DNA of 46,796 nucleotides from an uncultured Bacilli bacterium (GTDB lineage Bacteria > Bacillota_I > Bacilli_A > RF39 > UBA660), in contig CANQIK010000007.1 of assembly GCA_947624085.1 (NCBI GenBank), forward strand, positions 1 to 46,796, written 5' to 3'. A program made the position numbers and the translations under genes. Of the stretch, positions 1-8,117 are shown one piece after another (position 1 is the first letter of the stretch; each line of letters opens with the position of its first letter). The notes beneath the pieces are model-generated. The model saw only the letters and a program-made list of their open reading frames with translations, searched no databases and was not told the DNA's origin.

Positions 1-48
1 TGCTAATTTATTTAAATATATTAAAAACATATCTAAACCTACTTAATT

Positions 49-648
49 TTATTTATTGACTTTTACCAGATGTTCTTCTTTATTTCTTTCTAACTCTTCT
101 TCACTCATCCCTATTGCTGCTATATGTCTTATTTCTTTTCTTTTATCCCCTTTGTACCATTCTTCTTTTGCTTTATCGATATTTACTTCATATACTTTTA
201 TATTATCTATATACTCTTCTTGTTTATCATTTTGTAGTTTATATATTTCTATTACTTCATGTTTCTTACCCATCTTTGCTGTTAAGTTTATACTTATATA
301 TTTTTGCTCTGCTTTATACTTTCTTCCAATTTCATGGTCTAATAAGATTACTCCTGCAAAATACACAAAGTTTCTAAATCTTATTATTCTTGAATAACTT
401 GAGTTTAACTCGATATGGACTACTTCTTCTTTTATTCTTACTAGCAAATCAATTATTTTTGTTTTCTCTGTGGCACTTATTTTTGGTAATTCTCTATTTT
501 TATATTCTATTATCTCTACTTCTTTTTTTAAAATATCTCTAAGAAGAGTTTCTAACAACGGCTTGCCTGTTTTACTTCCAAATATAGCTTTAAATATACT
601 ATCACTTTTTATTTTTAAATTTGTTTTATTCTCTGGTGCTTTATTCAT
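49..648 (-). CDS. Rpn-family PD-(D/E)XK nuclease (PDDEXK_2), possibly C-terminally truncated
   Basis: The 199-residue protein looks like the Rpn family of recombination-promoting nucleases, once annotated as transposases. Visible hallmarks are an N-terminal KSDSIFKAIFG segment, an Asp in KIIDLLVRI (about residue 67) and a following VVHIELN strand that carries the nuclease Glu. Family members usually run to about 250-300 residues. This one stops soon after an MSEEELERN segment where relatives continue, so it may have lost its C-terminus. A good AAGGAGG site lies about 26 bases upstream of the ATG, too far for that start, and no conventional start codon sits at the right distance, so the start is uncertain. 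Rpn genes often behave as mobile or multicopy genes. The family call is fairly sure; activity is not. Confidence 0.75.
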   Translation of the reverse strand: MNKAPENKTNLKIKSDSIFKAIFGSKTGKPLLETLLRDILKKEVEIIEYKNRELPKISATEKTKIIDLLVRIKEEVVHIELNSSYSRIIRFRNFVYFAGVILLDHEIGRKYKAEQKYISINLTAKMGKKHEVIEIYKLQNDKQEEYIDNIKVYEVNIDKAKEEWYKGDKRKEIRHIAAIGMSEEELERNKEEHLVKVNK

Positions 649-772
649 AACTTTTTTTCTTCTTTGTTTTAGAACCTCCTTTCTTTTACTTTTAGTACAT
701 TTTTACCCCTTCTATATTTATATATACCGGCTCGAGGTCCAATTTCCTTTTTTTATTGCTATTTTTTTGAAA

Positions 773-797
773 AAATCTCACTTTTTTTGTGAGATTT
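773..797 (-). terminator. Intrinsic terminator of glmS
   Basis: A perfect 9-bp inverted repeat (AAATCTCAC / GTGAGATTT) with a 7-base loop lies just after the glmS stop codon. On the minus strand the stem runs into a short T run, as expected for factor-independent termination. Confidence 0.8.
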
Positions 798-799
798 AA

Positions 800-2563
800 T
801 TATTCTACAGTTACGCTTTTAGCTAAATTTCTTGGTTTATCAATGTCATATTTTTTTAATAAAGCAACATGATAAGCAAGCATTTGTAAAGGCACTACCA
901 TCAAAATAGGATCTACTATTTCATGAATATGGGGTACTTCTATTATATCATCATAAAACTTATCAGCTTCTTTGGCATTCGTAATATTCAAAAGATAAGC
1001 TCCTCTTGCTTTAACTTCTTTAGCATTACTTATTGTCTTATATTTTAATTCAGAATTGCTTGTTATAACAACAACTGGGGTATTTTTTTCAATCAATGAT
1101 ATTGTTCCATGTTTAAGCTCACCCGCAGGGAAAGCTTGAGCATTAATATATGATATTTCCTTGAGCTTTAAGCTCCCTTCTTCACAAAGACCATAATCTA
1201 TACCTCGCCCTATAAAAAATGCGCTACAGGACTTATAAAAGTGTTTAGCAAGGGTTTTATAGTCAAGTTCTAATAATTTCTTTATTTGCTTATCTAAATC
1301 AAGAAAATATTTTAATAATTCTTCTTTTCCGGCCATTTTAATAGCTATAAAATTAAGAAGGCAAATTTGGGCTACAAAAGCTTTAGTGGTAGCAACCGCT
1401 ACTTCAACCCCAGCTTTAAGATATAATACTTTATCAGCTTCTCTAGCAATAGATGAAGCATACCCGTTAACAATTGCTAAAGTATCTATTTTATCTTCTT
1501 TAGTTTTGCGAAGAGCCTCTAAAGTATCAGCTGTTTCTCCAGATTGCGATATAAAAATTGCTAAAGTATTTTTGTCATAAAAATTTTTTTGATAGCGATA
1601 CTCACTAGCAAGATAACAATAAACTGGTATATCTACATATTTTTCAAAAATATTTTTCGCTATTTCACCTGTATAATATGCACTACCACACCCTATAATA
1701 AATATTTTATTATATCTTTTAAAATTAGGCATATTTTCATTAAATTTATTATCCTTAACGTAATAATTTAATAAATCATTTATTACCTTAGGTTCTTCAT
1801 TTATTTCTTTAAGCATGAAATGCTTATATTTACCTTTTTGAGTAGCTTCTACAGTCTTATCAAATATCTGTTCTATTTTGTTTATTTTTGTTAAATCTTT
1901 ATTGTAAAAATCAATATTATTATGAGCTATAGCAATATCATTGTTATCAAGTAAATAATATTTTTTTGTATATTTTATTATCGCCGGTACATCAGAAGCA
2001 AAGTATGTACCATCAACAGTATGTGATACTATAAGTGGCGAATTATATCTTGTAGCATATATTTTGTCAGGCTCTTTTTCATTTAATATTAATAGTGCAT
2101 AACTGCCTTTTACTTCTTTTTGCATTAAAGATATAGTCTTTAGCATATCATTATTTTGCTTATAAAGCATATCGATATAAGCACATAATACTTCGCTATC
2201 CGTCTGTCCATTAAAGACATAGTTCTTTTTAAGTAGTTCATTTTTAAGCTCAATATAATTTTCAATAATACCATTGTGAACTAAAGTAATTAGGCCTTGA
2301 TGATGAGGATGGGCGTTTTCATTACACACCTTTCCATGAGTTGCCCATCTTGTATGAGCAATGCCCGTTTGGGCCTCTATGCCTTTAGCAATTTTCTTTT
2401 CTAAATTTATAACTTTACCAACTTCTTTAATAATTGTTGTTTTATTATTTGTCAATATAGCAATACCCGCGGAATCATAGCCCCGGTATTCTAATGCTTT
2501 TAAGCCATCTAATAAAATAGGAACAACGCTATTTTTACCTTGATAGCCAACTATTCCACACAT
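800..2563 (-). CDS. glmS: Glutamine--fructose-6-phosphate aminotransferase (isomerizing)
   Basis: GlmS makes glucosamine-6-phosphate from fructose-6-phosphate and glutamine in the cytosol, the entry step to UDP-GlcNAc for peptidoglycan and the wall polymers encoded downstream of TagO here. The 587-residue protein starts MCGIVGYQG, which places the catalytic Cys of the class II glutaminase domain right after the initiator Met. Two sugar-isomerase (SIS) domains follow at about 280-410 and 450-585, and the chain ends in KPRNLAKSVTVE, the usual GlmS tail. Length is close to the bacterial norm of about 600. The start follows an AAAGGA site. The gene is monocistronic with its own terminator, and its leader carries a glmS ribozyme, so expression should fall as glucosamine-6-phosphate rises. 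Confidence 0.97.
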   Translation of the reverse strand: MCGIVGYQGKNSVVPILLDGLKALEYRGYDSAGIAILTNNKTTIIKEVGKVINLEKKIAKGIEAQTGIAHTRWATHGKVCNENAHPHHQGLITLVHNGIIENYIELKNELLKKNYVFNGQTDSEVLCAYIDMLYKQNNDMLKTISLMQKEVKGSYALLILNEKEPDKIYATRYNSPLIVSHTVDGTYFASDVPAIIKYTKKYYLLDNNDIAIAHNNIDFYNKDLTKINKIEQIFDKTVEATQKGKYKHFMLKEINEEPKVINDLLNYYVKDNKFNENMPNFKRYNKIFIIGCGSAYYTGEIAKNIFEKYVDIPVYCYLASEYRYQKNFYDKNTLAIFISQSGETADTLEALRKTKEDKIDTLAIVNGYASSIAREADKVLYLKAGVEVAVATTKAFVAQICLLNFIAIKMAGKEELLKYFLDLDKQIKKLLELDYKTLAKHFYKSCSAFFIGRGIDYGLCEEGSLKLKEISYINAQAFPAGELKHGTISLIEKNTPVVVITSNSELKYKTISNAKEVKARGAYLLNITNAKEADKFYDDIIEVPHIHEIVDPILMVVPLQMLAYHVALLKKYDIDKPRNLAKSVTVE

Positions 2564-2588
2564 AAAATTCCTTTCAATATAATTTTAT

Positions 2589-2726
2589 GATATATCCTTT
2601 GTAATAAAATCATTTTTATCTTTTAAGATATATCTTACGATCAAAATTAAACCGCTGTATTATCCGCTGATAAATCGATCATACAGTCCTCGTCACCTAT
2701 AAACGGCCATGCGCCATTATTTAGCT
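2589..2726 (-). ncRNA. glmS ribozyme/riboswitch (glucosamine-6-phosphate)
   Basis: The glmS leader contains the conserved glmS ribozyme core on the minus strand. The GTGACGAGGA segment is followed by a perfect 6-bp P3-like stem (CTGTAT / ATACAG) enclosing GATCGA and AGCGGAT elements, which match the family's ATCGA...GGCGGAT core. The 3' part, with GATCGTAAG, a GATATATC arm and an ACAAAGG-GATATATC partner, matches the P4/P4.1 region of the Bacillus subtilis ribozyme as remembered. The self-cleavage site would be the A|GCTAAAT junction, with G1 at 2725. The known family binds glucosamine-6-phosphate as cofactor and cleaves its own mRNA. Exact ends are estimates. Confidence 0.9.
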
Positions 2727-2741
2727 TCCATCCTTTCTTTG

Positions 2742-2770
2742 CTATAATAATTTAGATAATCGTATCACAA
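2742..2770 (-). promoter_or_regulatory. Probable glmS promoter
   Basis: TTGTGA (2765-2770) lies about 17 bases upstream of TTATAG/TATTAT (2742-2749) on the minus strand. Transcription would start 10-15 bases before the ribozyme cleavage site. The match is moderate; position supports it. Confidence 0.5.
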
Positions 2771-2800
2771 CTAAATAATTAATGCAAATATCCTTTACAT

Positions 2801-2832
2801 AAAAAAACTATTTATCTTTTTTCAATAAATAG
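2801..2832 (-). terminator. Intrinsic terminator after the GtrA-like gene
   Basis: An 8-bp A/T-rich hairpin (CTATTTAT / ATAAATAG, loop of 9) overlaps the stop codon of the GtrA-like gene and is followed by seven T on the minus strand. It separates that pair from glmS. Confidence 0.65.
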
Positions 2833-3198
2833 CTTTCTCGTAATAAAATTAAAGACCATAACGATACAAGTTGCAAGTAACTTGATAAGTAAATGATATT
2901 TTTTAAGGCCTAGAATATCAATACCTAGCCATAATATAAGTTCATTAATGCCAAGCCCTACAATACTAAGGCCTATAAATAGTATAGCTTCCTTTGGCGT
3001 TTGCTTTTTAGCATCAAATACCCATTTAATTGAAGCCCAATAATTAAAAGCAAGTGATATTGCAAAAGAAATAACTTGTGATATAGCATAATGAATACCT
3101 ATAACTTCAGTAAGTAATGAGTATAGTCCAACATCAATAATCGTAGCAATTACTCCGACTATCCCAAACTTTAAAATTTGTTTAATTAGTTTTTTCAT
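2812..3198 (-). CDS. GtrA-like family membrane protein
   Basis: This is a small polytopic membrane protein of 128 residues with four predicted hydrophobic segments and the GtrA signature FGIVGVIATIIDVGLYSLL near the N-terminus, plus FNYWASIKWVF in the middle. GtrA-like proteins are thought to flip undecaprenyl-phosphate-linked monosaccharides across the membrane for modification of surface polymers. Its start lies 17 bases inside the end of the upstream GtrB-like glycosyltransferase gene, so the two are translationally coupled. Together they look like a lipid-sugar maker and its flippase. The sugar and the acceptor polymer cannot be told from sequence, though the phosphoglycerol transferases nearby make a wall polymer a reasonable guess. 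Confidence 0.88.
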   Translation of the reverse strand: MKKLIKQILKFGIVGVIATIIDVGLYSLLTEVIGIHYAISQVISFAISLAFNYWASIKWVFDAKKQTPKEAILFIGLSIVGLGINELILWLGIDILGLKKYHLLIKLLATCIVMVFNFITRKLFIEKR

Positions 3199-4114
3199 TA
3201 TTCCTCATCATGTTCATTAGTATTTCATATAATTGTTTATGCTTTTTAACAATGACTTGTAATATTACACCACATATCCATAGTAATAAAGCTATTACTA
3301 TAAAAATACAAGCAACAATAAGGGTTGGAAATCTTTCGACTAAACCCGTTTTATAAAATTCTACAACAACGGGAATACCAAAGCCTAAAGCCAAGGCTAA
3401 AAAGATGAAAGCAAAGATATTAAAAAATGCTGATGGTTTATATTCTTTAAACAAAACGGCGATGGTTTTTAAAACTTTAAAGCCATCAGTTACCGTATTA
3501 AGTTTAGATACACTACCTGCGGGACGGTCGCGGAAATCAACTGGTATTTCTACTAACCGATAATTTTTATCAACAGCATGAATAGTCATTTCTGTTTCAA
3601 TTTCAAATCCTTTAGATAAAACAGGAAAGCCTTTTACAAATTCATAACTAAAAGCTCTGTAACCCGTCATTATATCTTTTACTTTGCTCTTAAATAAGAA
3701 ATTAATGCTAAATCTTACTAAACGATTGCCAAAATTATGGAATGCTCTTTTATTCTCTGTAAAATAAGTAGATGATAGTCTATCACCAATAACCATATCT
3801 GCTTTCTTTTCTAAAATCATATCGCACATTTCTTTAGCGTGTTTCGCCGGATATGTATCATCGCCATCAATCATAAGGTAACATTCAGCGTCAATATTTC
3901 TAAACATATTTCTAACAACATTACCTTTGCCTTGTTTGTATTCATAACGCACTACTGCTCCGGCTTTTTTAGCTATTTCAGCTGTGCCGTCACTTGAATT
4001 ATTATCATACACATAAATTGTCGCTTCCGGTAAGGCTTTCTTAAAATCTTTTACTACCTTTTCGATAGTTTGTGCCTCATTATAACATGGTATTAATACC
4101 GCTATTTTATCCAT
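3182..4114 (-). CDS. GtrB/DPM-like family 2 glycosyltransferase with C-terminal membrane segments
   Basis: The protein (about 310 residues) has a GT2 catalytic domain beginning IAVLIPCYNEAQTI, a DNNSSDGT loop and a metal-binding MIDGDDTYP (DxD-type) motif near residue 80, then two hydrophobic segments at about 230-290 as in bactoprenol glucosyltransferases. It should transfer a sugar from a nucleotide donor to undecaprenyl phosphate at the inner membrane face. The start is the ATG at 4114, because AGGAG lies five to six bases upstream; the longer frame begins at a GTG two codons earlier that overlaps this site. It overlaps the GtrA-like gene by 17 bases, supporting a two-gene unit. The sugar donor is not predictable. 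Confidence 0.88.
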   Translation of the reverse strand: MDKIAVLIPCYNEAQTIEKVVKDFKKALPEATIYVYDNNSSDGTAEIAKKAGAVVRYEYKQGKGNVVRNMFRNIDAECYLMIDGDDTYPAKHAKEMCDMILEKKADMVIGDRLSSTYFTENKRAFHNFGNRLVRFSINFLFKSKVKDIMTGYRAFSYEFVKGFPVLSKGFEIETEMTIHAVDKNYRLVEIPVDFRDRPAGSVSKLNTVTDGFKVLKTIAVLFKEYKPSAFFNIFAFIFLALALGFGIPVVVEFYKTGLVERFPTLIVACIFIVIALLLWICGVILQVIVKKHKQLYEILMNMMRNNEKTN

Positions 4115-4133
4115 ATTCACTCCTATAGATATT

Positions 4134-4139
4134 ATTATA
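4134..4139 (-). promoter_or_regulatory. Likely -10 element for the GtrB/GtrA pair
   Basis: A perfect TATAAT lies 20 bases upstream of the chosen ATG on the minus strand. The best -35 candidate, TTGCTA, is 19 bases further up, so spacing is poor and the call is tentative. Confidence 0.4.
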
Positions 4140-4253
4140 ACATATCTGATATTAATTATAGCAATTTCTTTTATACTTCTTTTTTAGATTTTATTTGTTT
4201 ATAATTCAATTTAGTGAAACTTTAAAATAATATTCTTTATCAAATATTTTTAA

Positions 4254-5174
4254 CTAAGACATTACTTGACCACCATTTACATGAAGAACTTGACCTGTTA
4301 CATAACTTGAATCACTAGATGCTAAGTAAACAAAAGTTGGAGCAAGTTCATAAGGATTAGCCATTCTAGCCATAGCACTATCACTTCCTAAAGATGGTAT
4401 AACCTCTTTGTCCCAGCATGATGGTTGAAGTGGAGTCCAAAAATAACCAGGCGCTATTGCATTTACTCTAATACCCTTGAGAGCAAGATTTCTAGCTAAA
4501 GCCCTTGTAAAGCCCACGATTGCCCCTTTAGTAGTAACATAATCTATTAGTCTTGGCTCTCCATAAAAAGTTGTTACTGAAGAAAGATTTATAATACTAC
4601 TTCCCTTTTCCATATACTTAAGAGCACATCTGGTTAAGTAAAACATTCCATATATATTAGTTTTCATAGTTTTATCAAATTGCTCATCAGATATTTCCTC
4701 CAAAGAGTCAGCTTGATATTGAACGCCAGCATTATTAACTAAAATATCTATTTTGCCAAAATACTCCATTGTTTTAGATACAACTTCTTCACAAAATTGT
4801 TTAGTTTCTAAATTACCTGATAAAAGCAAACATTTACCACCCATTTTTTCAATATAATCTTTTGTATACAAAGCATCTTGATGTTCGTCTAAATAAGGAA
4901 TTACTACACTTGCGCCCTCTTTAACAAAAGCAATTGCACAAGCTCTTCCCAGCCCACTATCGCCACCAGTAATAATAGCTACCTTATCTTTTAACTTACC
5001 TGAACCTTTATAATTTGGATCATCAAATATCGGCGCGGGGTACATTTTACTTTCTATACCTGGTTGTTTATCTTGCTTTTGAGCAGGAGCTAGTATGTGA
5101 TACTTGGTACTTTTTACTCCTATATCATCAAAATATTTATAATAATTATTTCCATAAACATAATCAAATTTCAT
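4254..5174 (-). CDS. SDR family NAD(P)-dependent oxidoreductase (YhdF/YghA type)
   Basis: This is a short-chain dehydrogenase/reductase of 306 residues. The cofactor loop TGGDSGLG is at residues 69-76, NNAG at 147-150, the catalytic Ser near 199 and the YxxxK pair at Y212/K216. The N-terminal extension with PAQKQDKQPGIES and DDPNYKGSGKL before the Rossmann fold is typical of the YhdF/YhxC/YdaD group in Bacillus and YghA in Escherichia coli, which are often stress-linked and of unsettled substrate. The start follows GGAGG at seven bases. It sits between wall-polymer genes with short gaps but no obvious functional link, so a role in sugar or aldehyde reduction is only a guess. Confidence 0.9.
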   Translation of the reverse strand: MKFDYVYGNNYYKYFDDIGVKSTKYHILAPAQKQDKQPGIESKMYPAPIFDDPNYKGSGKLKDKVAIITGGDSGLGRACAIAFVKEGASVVIPYLDEHQDALYTKDYIEKMGGKCLLLSGNLETKQFCEEVVSKTMEYFGKIDILVNNAGVQYQADSLEEISDEQFDKTMKTNIYGMFYLTRCALKYMEKGSSIINLSSVTTFYGEPRLIDYVTTKGAIVGFTRALARNLALKGIRVNAIAPGYFWTPLQPSCWDKEVIPSLGSDSAMARMANPYELAPTFVYLASSDSSYVTGQVLHVNGGQVMS

Positions 5175-5221
5175 AAAAAATCCTCCATTTTAATTTATGG
5201 AAGATTTCTGAATATGGTGTA

Positions 5222-6655
5222 TTAATTAAGTAAATATTTATCATAATATTTAGACTTTTTCGATATTTCATTACTAAACTTTGCTGGTCCTAATTTTTCT
5301 ATTAAAGTCTTCTCATTAGAAAATAAATTAACGCCAAGTCCTAAACGATTGCCTTCAATATCGGCCCCTAAAGCAGTTAAAGTTGTTGGGAACATATCAA
5401 CAGTAGTAAATAACCTATTCTTACTATTAACAGGGATCAAGTCAGTGTTAATAAAAGCATTATATATAGTTCTATCTTGTGGATTTGTTAAATAGTCTTT
5501 AACATTAGTTTGCATTGTTAAATGATCTCCCGATATTATAATAACGGTATCATCATAAAATTCTTGTTCTTGAAGCCATATAATAAAGTCATTTAACATA
5601 CTATCAGCACATTTTAATGAATTAGCATATTTATAATCATATTCTTTTTTACAGGCCTTATCAGTATATCCATCTACAGCATGGGTATCGATTGTAATCA
5701 TCGTAAAATTAAACGGCTCTTTATTATCCCGGGAAATTTCTAATAATTCTTCTTTAGCCATTCTATATAATTTAGCATCTTCAAAGCCCCAATTTACTTT
5801 ATAATCTTTAGCTATTTTTCCCTCTTTTTTTGCCCATTTATAGTCTAGTATAGTAAAATTACCATGATTTTTAAGTAGAGCCTCAGTTCCTGCGAATTTA
5901 GCATTTGAGCCAAGTAAATAATAGTTATGATAGCCATTTTCTTTTAAAATATCGCCAAGCATTATAGCACCCGGTAAAAACTCATCGTTTCCTAAACCAT
6001 ACTTATTCCTTTTCATACTAGATTTTAAAGGTATACCACCCATTTGTGCAACGGTACCGGCTACAGTCCATGTTGTAAGTGGAAGCCTTACTGCCCCTCC
6101 CATACCTTTAGTATTACTAAAATTGATATTATCATTTGCTATTTTTGTTAAATGAGGAATAACATTTACTTCTTTGCCATCAAAAGTAAATGATGAAAAG
6201 CTTGATTCCATAGATTCCATATAAATATAAATTAAATTTTTCTTTTGTTCAGGAAATGTAATAGCAACTTTGCTAGGATCAACATAATATTCTTCAAAAA
6301 GATTAGAAGTTGCAAACATATTATAGCACCAGTTAAAAAAGCCCATGGATATTAATGAATATAGCGTAAAAAGCAAAGTTAAAACTAAAGTATATATCCC
6401 TTTTTTAAATTTAATATTTTTTAAATAAAGTGGCACTAATAAAATGATAAGTAAAACTATAACGATAGGCAAACAATAAAGAACGCCATCAATAATTATA
6501 GCCATACTTGAACCTCGTGGAGCATACATAGTATCAATTACTTGTTCAAATTGAGGATTACCAAATTTATTTCTTAAAAATAAACTAATTGCAAATAAAA
6601 TGCATGATAAAATAATTAAGATTGTGTATATAACTTTTTTTACTACTGGTTTCAT
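5222..6655 (-). CDS. MdoB/OpgB-like phosphoglycerol transferase (LTA-synthase-type sulfatase fold), copy 1
   Basis: The 477-residue protein has two or three N-terminal membrane segments (about 8-27, 52-78, 86-108) and an extracytoplasmic alkaline-phosphatase/sulfatase-fold domain from about 138. Visible elements are YIYMESMESS with the metal-site Glu147, LTTWTVAGT with a likely nucleophile Thr197, TIDTHAVDG and the metal-binding GDH at 376-378. This pattern fits the MdoB branch, whose members move phosphoglycerol from phosphatidylglycerol to a glycan, rather than true LtaS. The next gene upstream is a close paralogue (14-base gap). The substrate is probably a surface glycopolymer, inferred from context. 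The ribosome binding site is weak. Confidence 0.85.
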   Translation of the reverse strand: MKPVVKKVIYTILIILSCILFAISLFLRNKFGNPQFEQVIDTMYAPRGSSMAIIIDGVLYCLPIVIVLLIILLVPLYLKNIKFKKGIYTLVLTLLFTLYSLISMGFFNWCYNMFATSNLFEEYYVDPSKVAITFPEQKKNLIYIYMESMESSFSSFTFDGKEVNVIPHLTKIANDNINFSNTKGMGGAVRLPLTTWTVAGTVAQMGGIPLKSSMKRNKYGLGNDEFLPGAIMLGDILKENGYHNYYLLGSNAKFAGTEALLKNHGNFTILDYKWAKKEGKIAKDYKVNWGFEDAKLYRMAKEELLEISRDNKEPFNFTMITIDTHAVDGYTDKACKKEYDYKYANSLKCADSMLNDFIIWLQEQEFYDDTVIIISGDHLTMQTNVKDYLTNPQDRTIYNAFINTDLIPVNSKNRLFTTVDMFPTTLTALGADIEGNRLGLGVNLFSNEKTLIEKLGPAKFSNEISKKSKYYDKYLLN

Positions 6656-6669
6656 AATGTATTGCCTAC

Positions 6670-8103
6670 TTACATGAACTTGTCATAGTAGAAATCAGAA
6701 TATTTTGGTAGCTCTTTAACAACATATTCATAGCCATATTTTTCCGTAATAGTTTTTTCCGCAGAAAATAAATTAGTGCCTAACCCTAAGCGATTATTTT
6801 CTATTTTAAAGCCTAAAGCATAAAGAATAGTAGGATACATATCAAATGGCGATATTTGTCTATTTTTATTATTTACTGCTTCAATATCTGTATTAATAAA
6901 TACATTATATACTTCCCGATTAGCATTTTTTAAATGCTCTTCAATATCAGTTTGCATGGAAATGTGATCACCAGTTATAACAATGACTGTGTTTTCATAA
7001 AAATCTTCATTTTGCACCCAAGTTATGAAATCCTCTATTAAGCTATCTTCACATAAAATACTACTTCCATATTGATAATTTAAAGTATCCTTACACTCTT
7101 TATCTAAATAACCATCGATAGGATGAGTATCAATAGTAGATATTACTAAACTAAATGGTTCATCTTCTTGAGCTAATTCGTTAAGTTTATCTTTTGCAAA
7201 GCCAAATAATTTACGATCTTCAAGGCCCCAAAATTCATAATAATCTTTAGGTATTAAGCCATTTTCTTTAGCATAATTGTAGTCTTGCATTAAATAGCCA
7301 TGATTTGTAAAAAGAGTATACTCAGCGCCAAAAGCCGAATCAGATCCTGTTAAGTGGTAGTTTTTGTAACCAGCCGTTTCAAGAATATCGCCAAGCATTA
7401 CTGCATTATTTAAAAATTTATCTTTATAGCCATAATCAGTTAAATTTAGTCGTACGCGAAGAGGAAGCCCAGAGATTTGCGCTACGGTACCTGCTGCAGT
7501 CCAATTAGCAAGTGGATATGTTTTAAAACCGCCAATACCATCATTACTACTAAAATTTATATTATCTTCGGCTAGTGATGTGAGGTATGGTATTAAATTT
7601 ACATCTTTACCGTTAAATTCAGTATTGATATAGCTAGCCTCTAAAGACTCTACTAAAATATATATTAAGTTCTTTTTGTTTTCGGGATATTCTATTTTAA
7701 CATCTTTGGGATCTACATAATTTTCTTTTAAAAAATCACTTTTGGTAAGTTCATTATAAATATATTTATGTAATCCTACACTTGTAATACTATAAATAAT
7801 TAATATTAAAGACACTACTATGGTATAAATTCCTTTAAATTTAATAGTTTTATTTTTAATATTGATATTTAAAAACAAAGGGAATAGAGCTATAAATCCT
7901 AGCTTTAATACATACTTAAGGCAGAAAAAAAGACCATCCAAAAATACATCTAAACTAGTTCCTTTAGGTAGTATAGTCGTGTATATTATCCGTGCCATAT
8001 CTGCTCCACCAAAAGCTTCTTCAGAATATCTAGTTAGAGAAAATAATATTACACTAATAATAATTAATATTGAATAAATTATTTTTCGCTTTTTAGAAAT
8101 CAT
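6670..8103 (-). CDS. MdoB/OpgB-like phosphoglycerol transferase, copy 2
   Basis: This paralogue of the preceding enzyme has the same layout: N-terminal membrane segments, then a sulfatase-fold domain with ILVESLEASY, a LANWTAAGT nucleophile segment, STIDTHPIDG and ITGDHISMQ. Catalytic residues appear intact. The start is set at the ATG at 8103 because GAGG lies seven bases upstream; the longer frame begins at a TTG inside that site. The gene follows the glycosyltransferase upstream with a 14-base gap, so glycosyltransferase, copy 2 and copy 1 form one unit. Two retained copies may act on different sugars or positions of one polymer. That is an inference. Confidence 0.85.
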   Translation of the reverse strand: MISKKRKIIYSILIIISVILFSLTRYSEEAFGGADMARIIYTTILPKGTSLDVFLDGLFFCLKYVLKLGFIALFPLFLNINIKNKTIKFKGIYTIVVSLILIIYSITSVGLHKYIYNELTKSDFLKENYVDPKDVKIEYPENKKNLIYILVESLEASYINTEFNGKDVNLIPYLTSLAEDNINFSSNDGIGGFKTYPLANWTAAGTVAQISGLPLRVRLNLTDYGYKDKFLNNAVMLGDILETAGYKNYHLTGSDSAFGAEYTLFTNHGYLMQDYNYAKENGLIPKDYYEFWGLEDRKLFGFAKDKLNELAQEDEPFSLVISTIDTHPIDGYLDKECKDTLNYQYGSSILCEDSLIEDFITWVQNEDFYENTVIVITGDHISMQTDIEEHLKNANREVYNVFINTDIEAVNNKNRQISPFDMYPTILYALGFKIENNRLGLGTNLFSAEKTITEKYGYEYVVKELPKYSDFYYDKFM

Positions 8104-8117
8104 TTTAAGCCTCAATC

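Noticed and set aside
56-799. Plus-strand open frames opposite the Rpn gene
   Set aside because: They are low-complexity Leu/Ser/Tyr/Phe-rich shadows of the minus-strand gene without ribosome binding sites.
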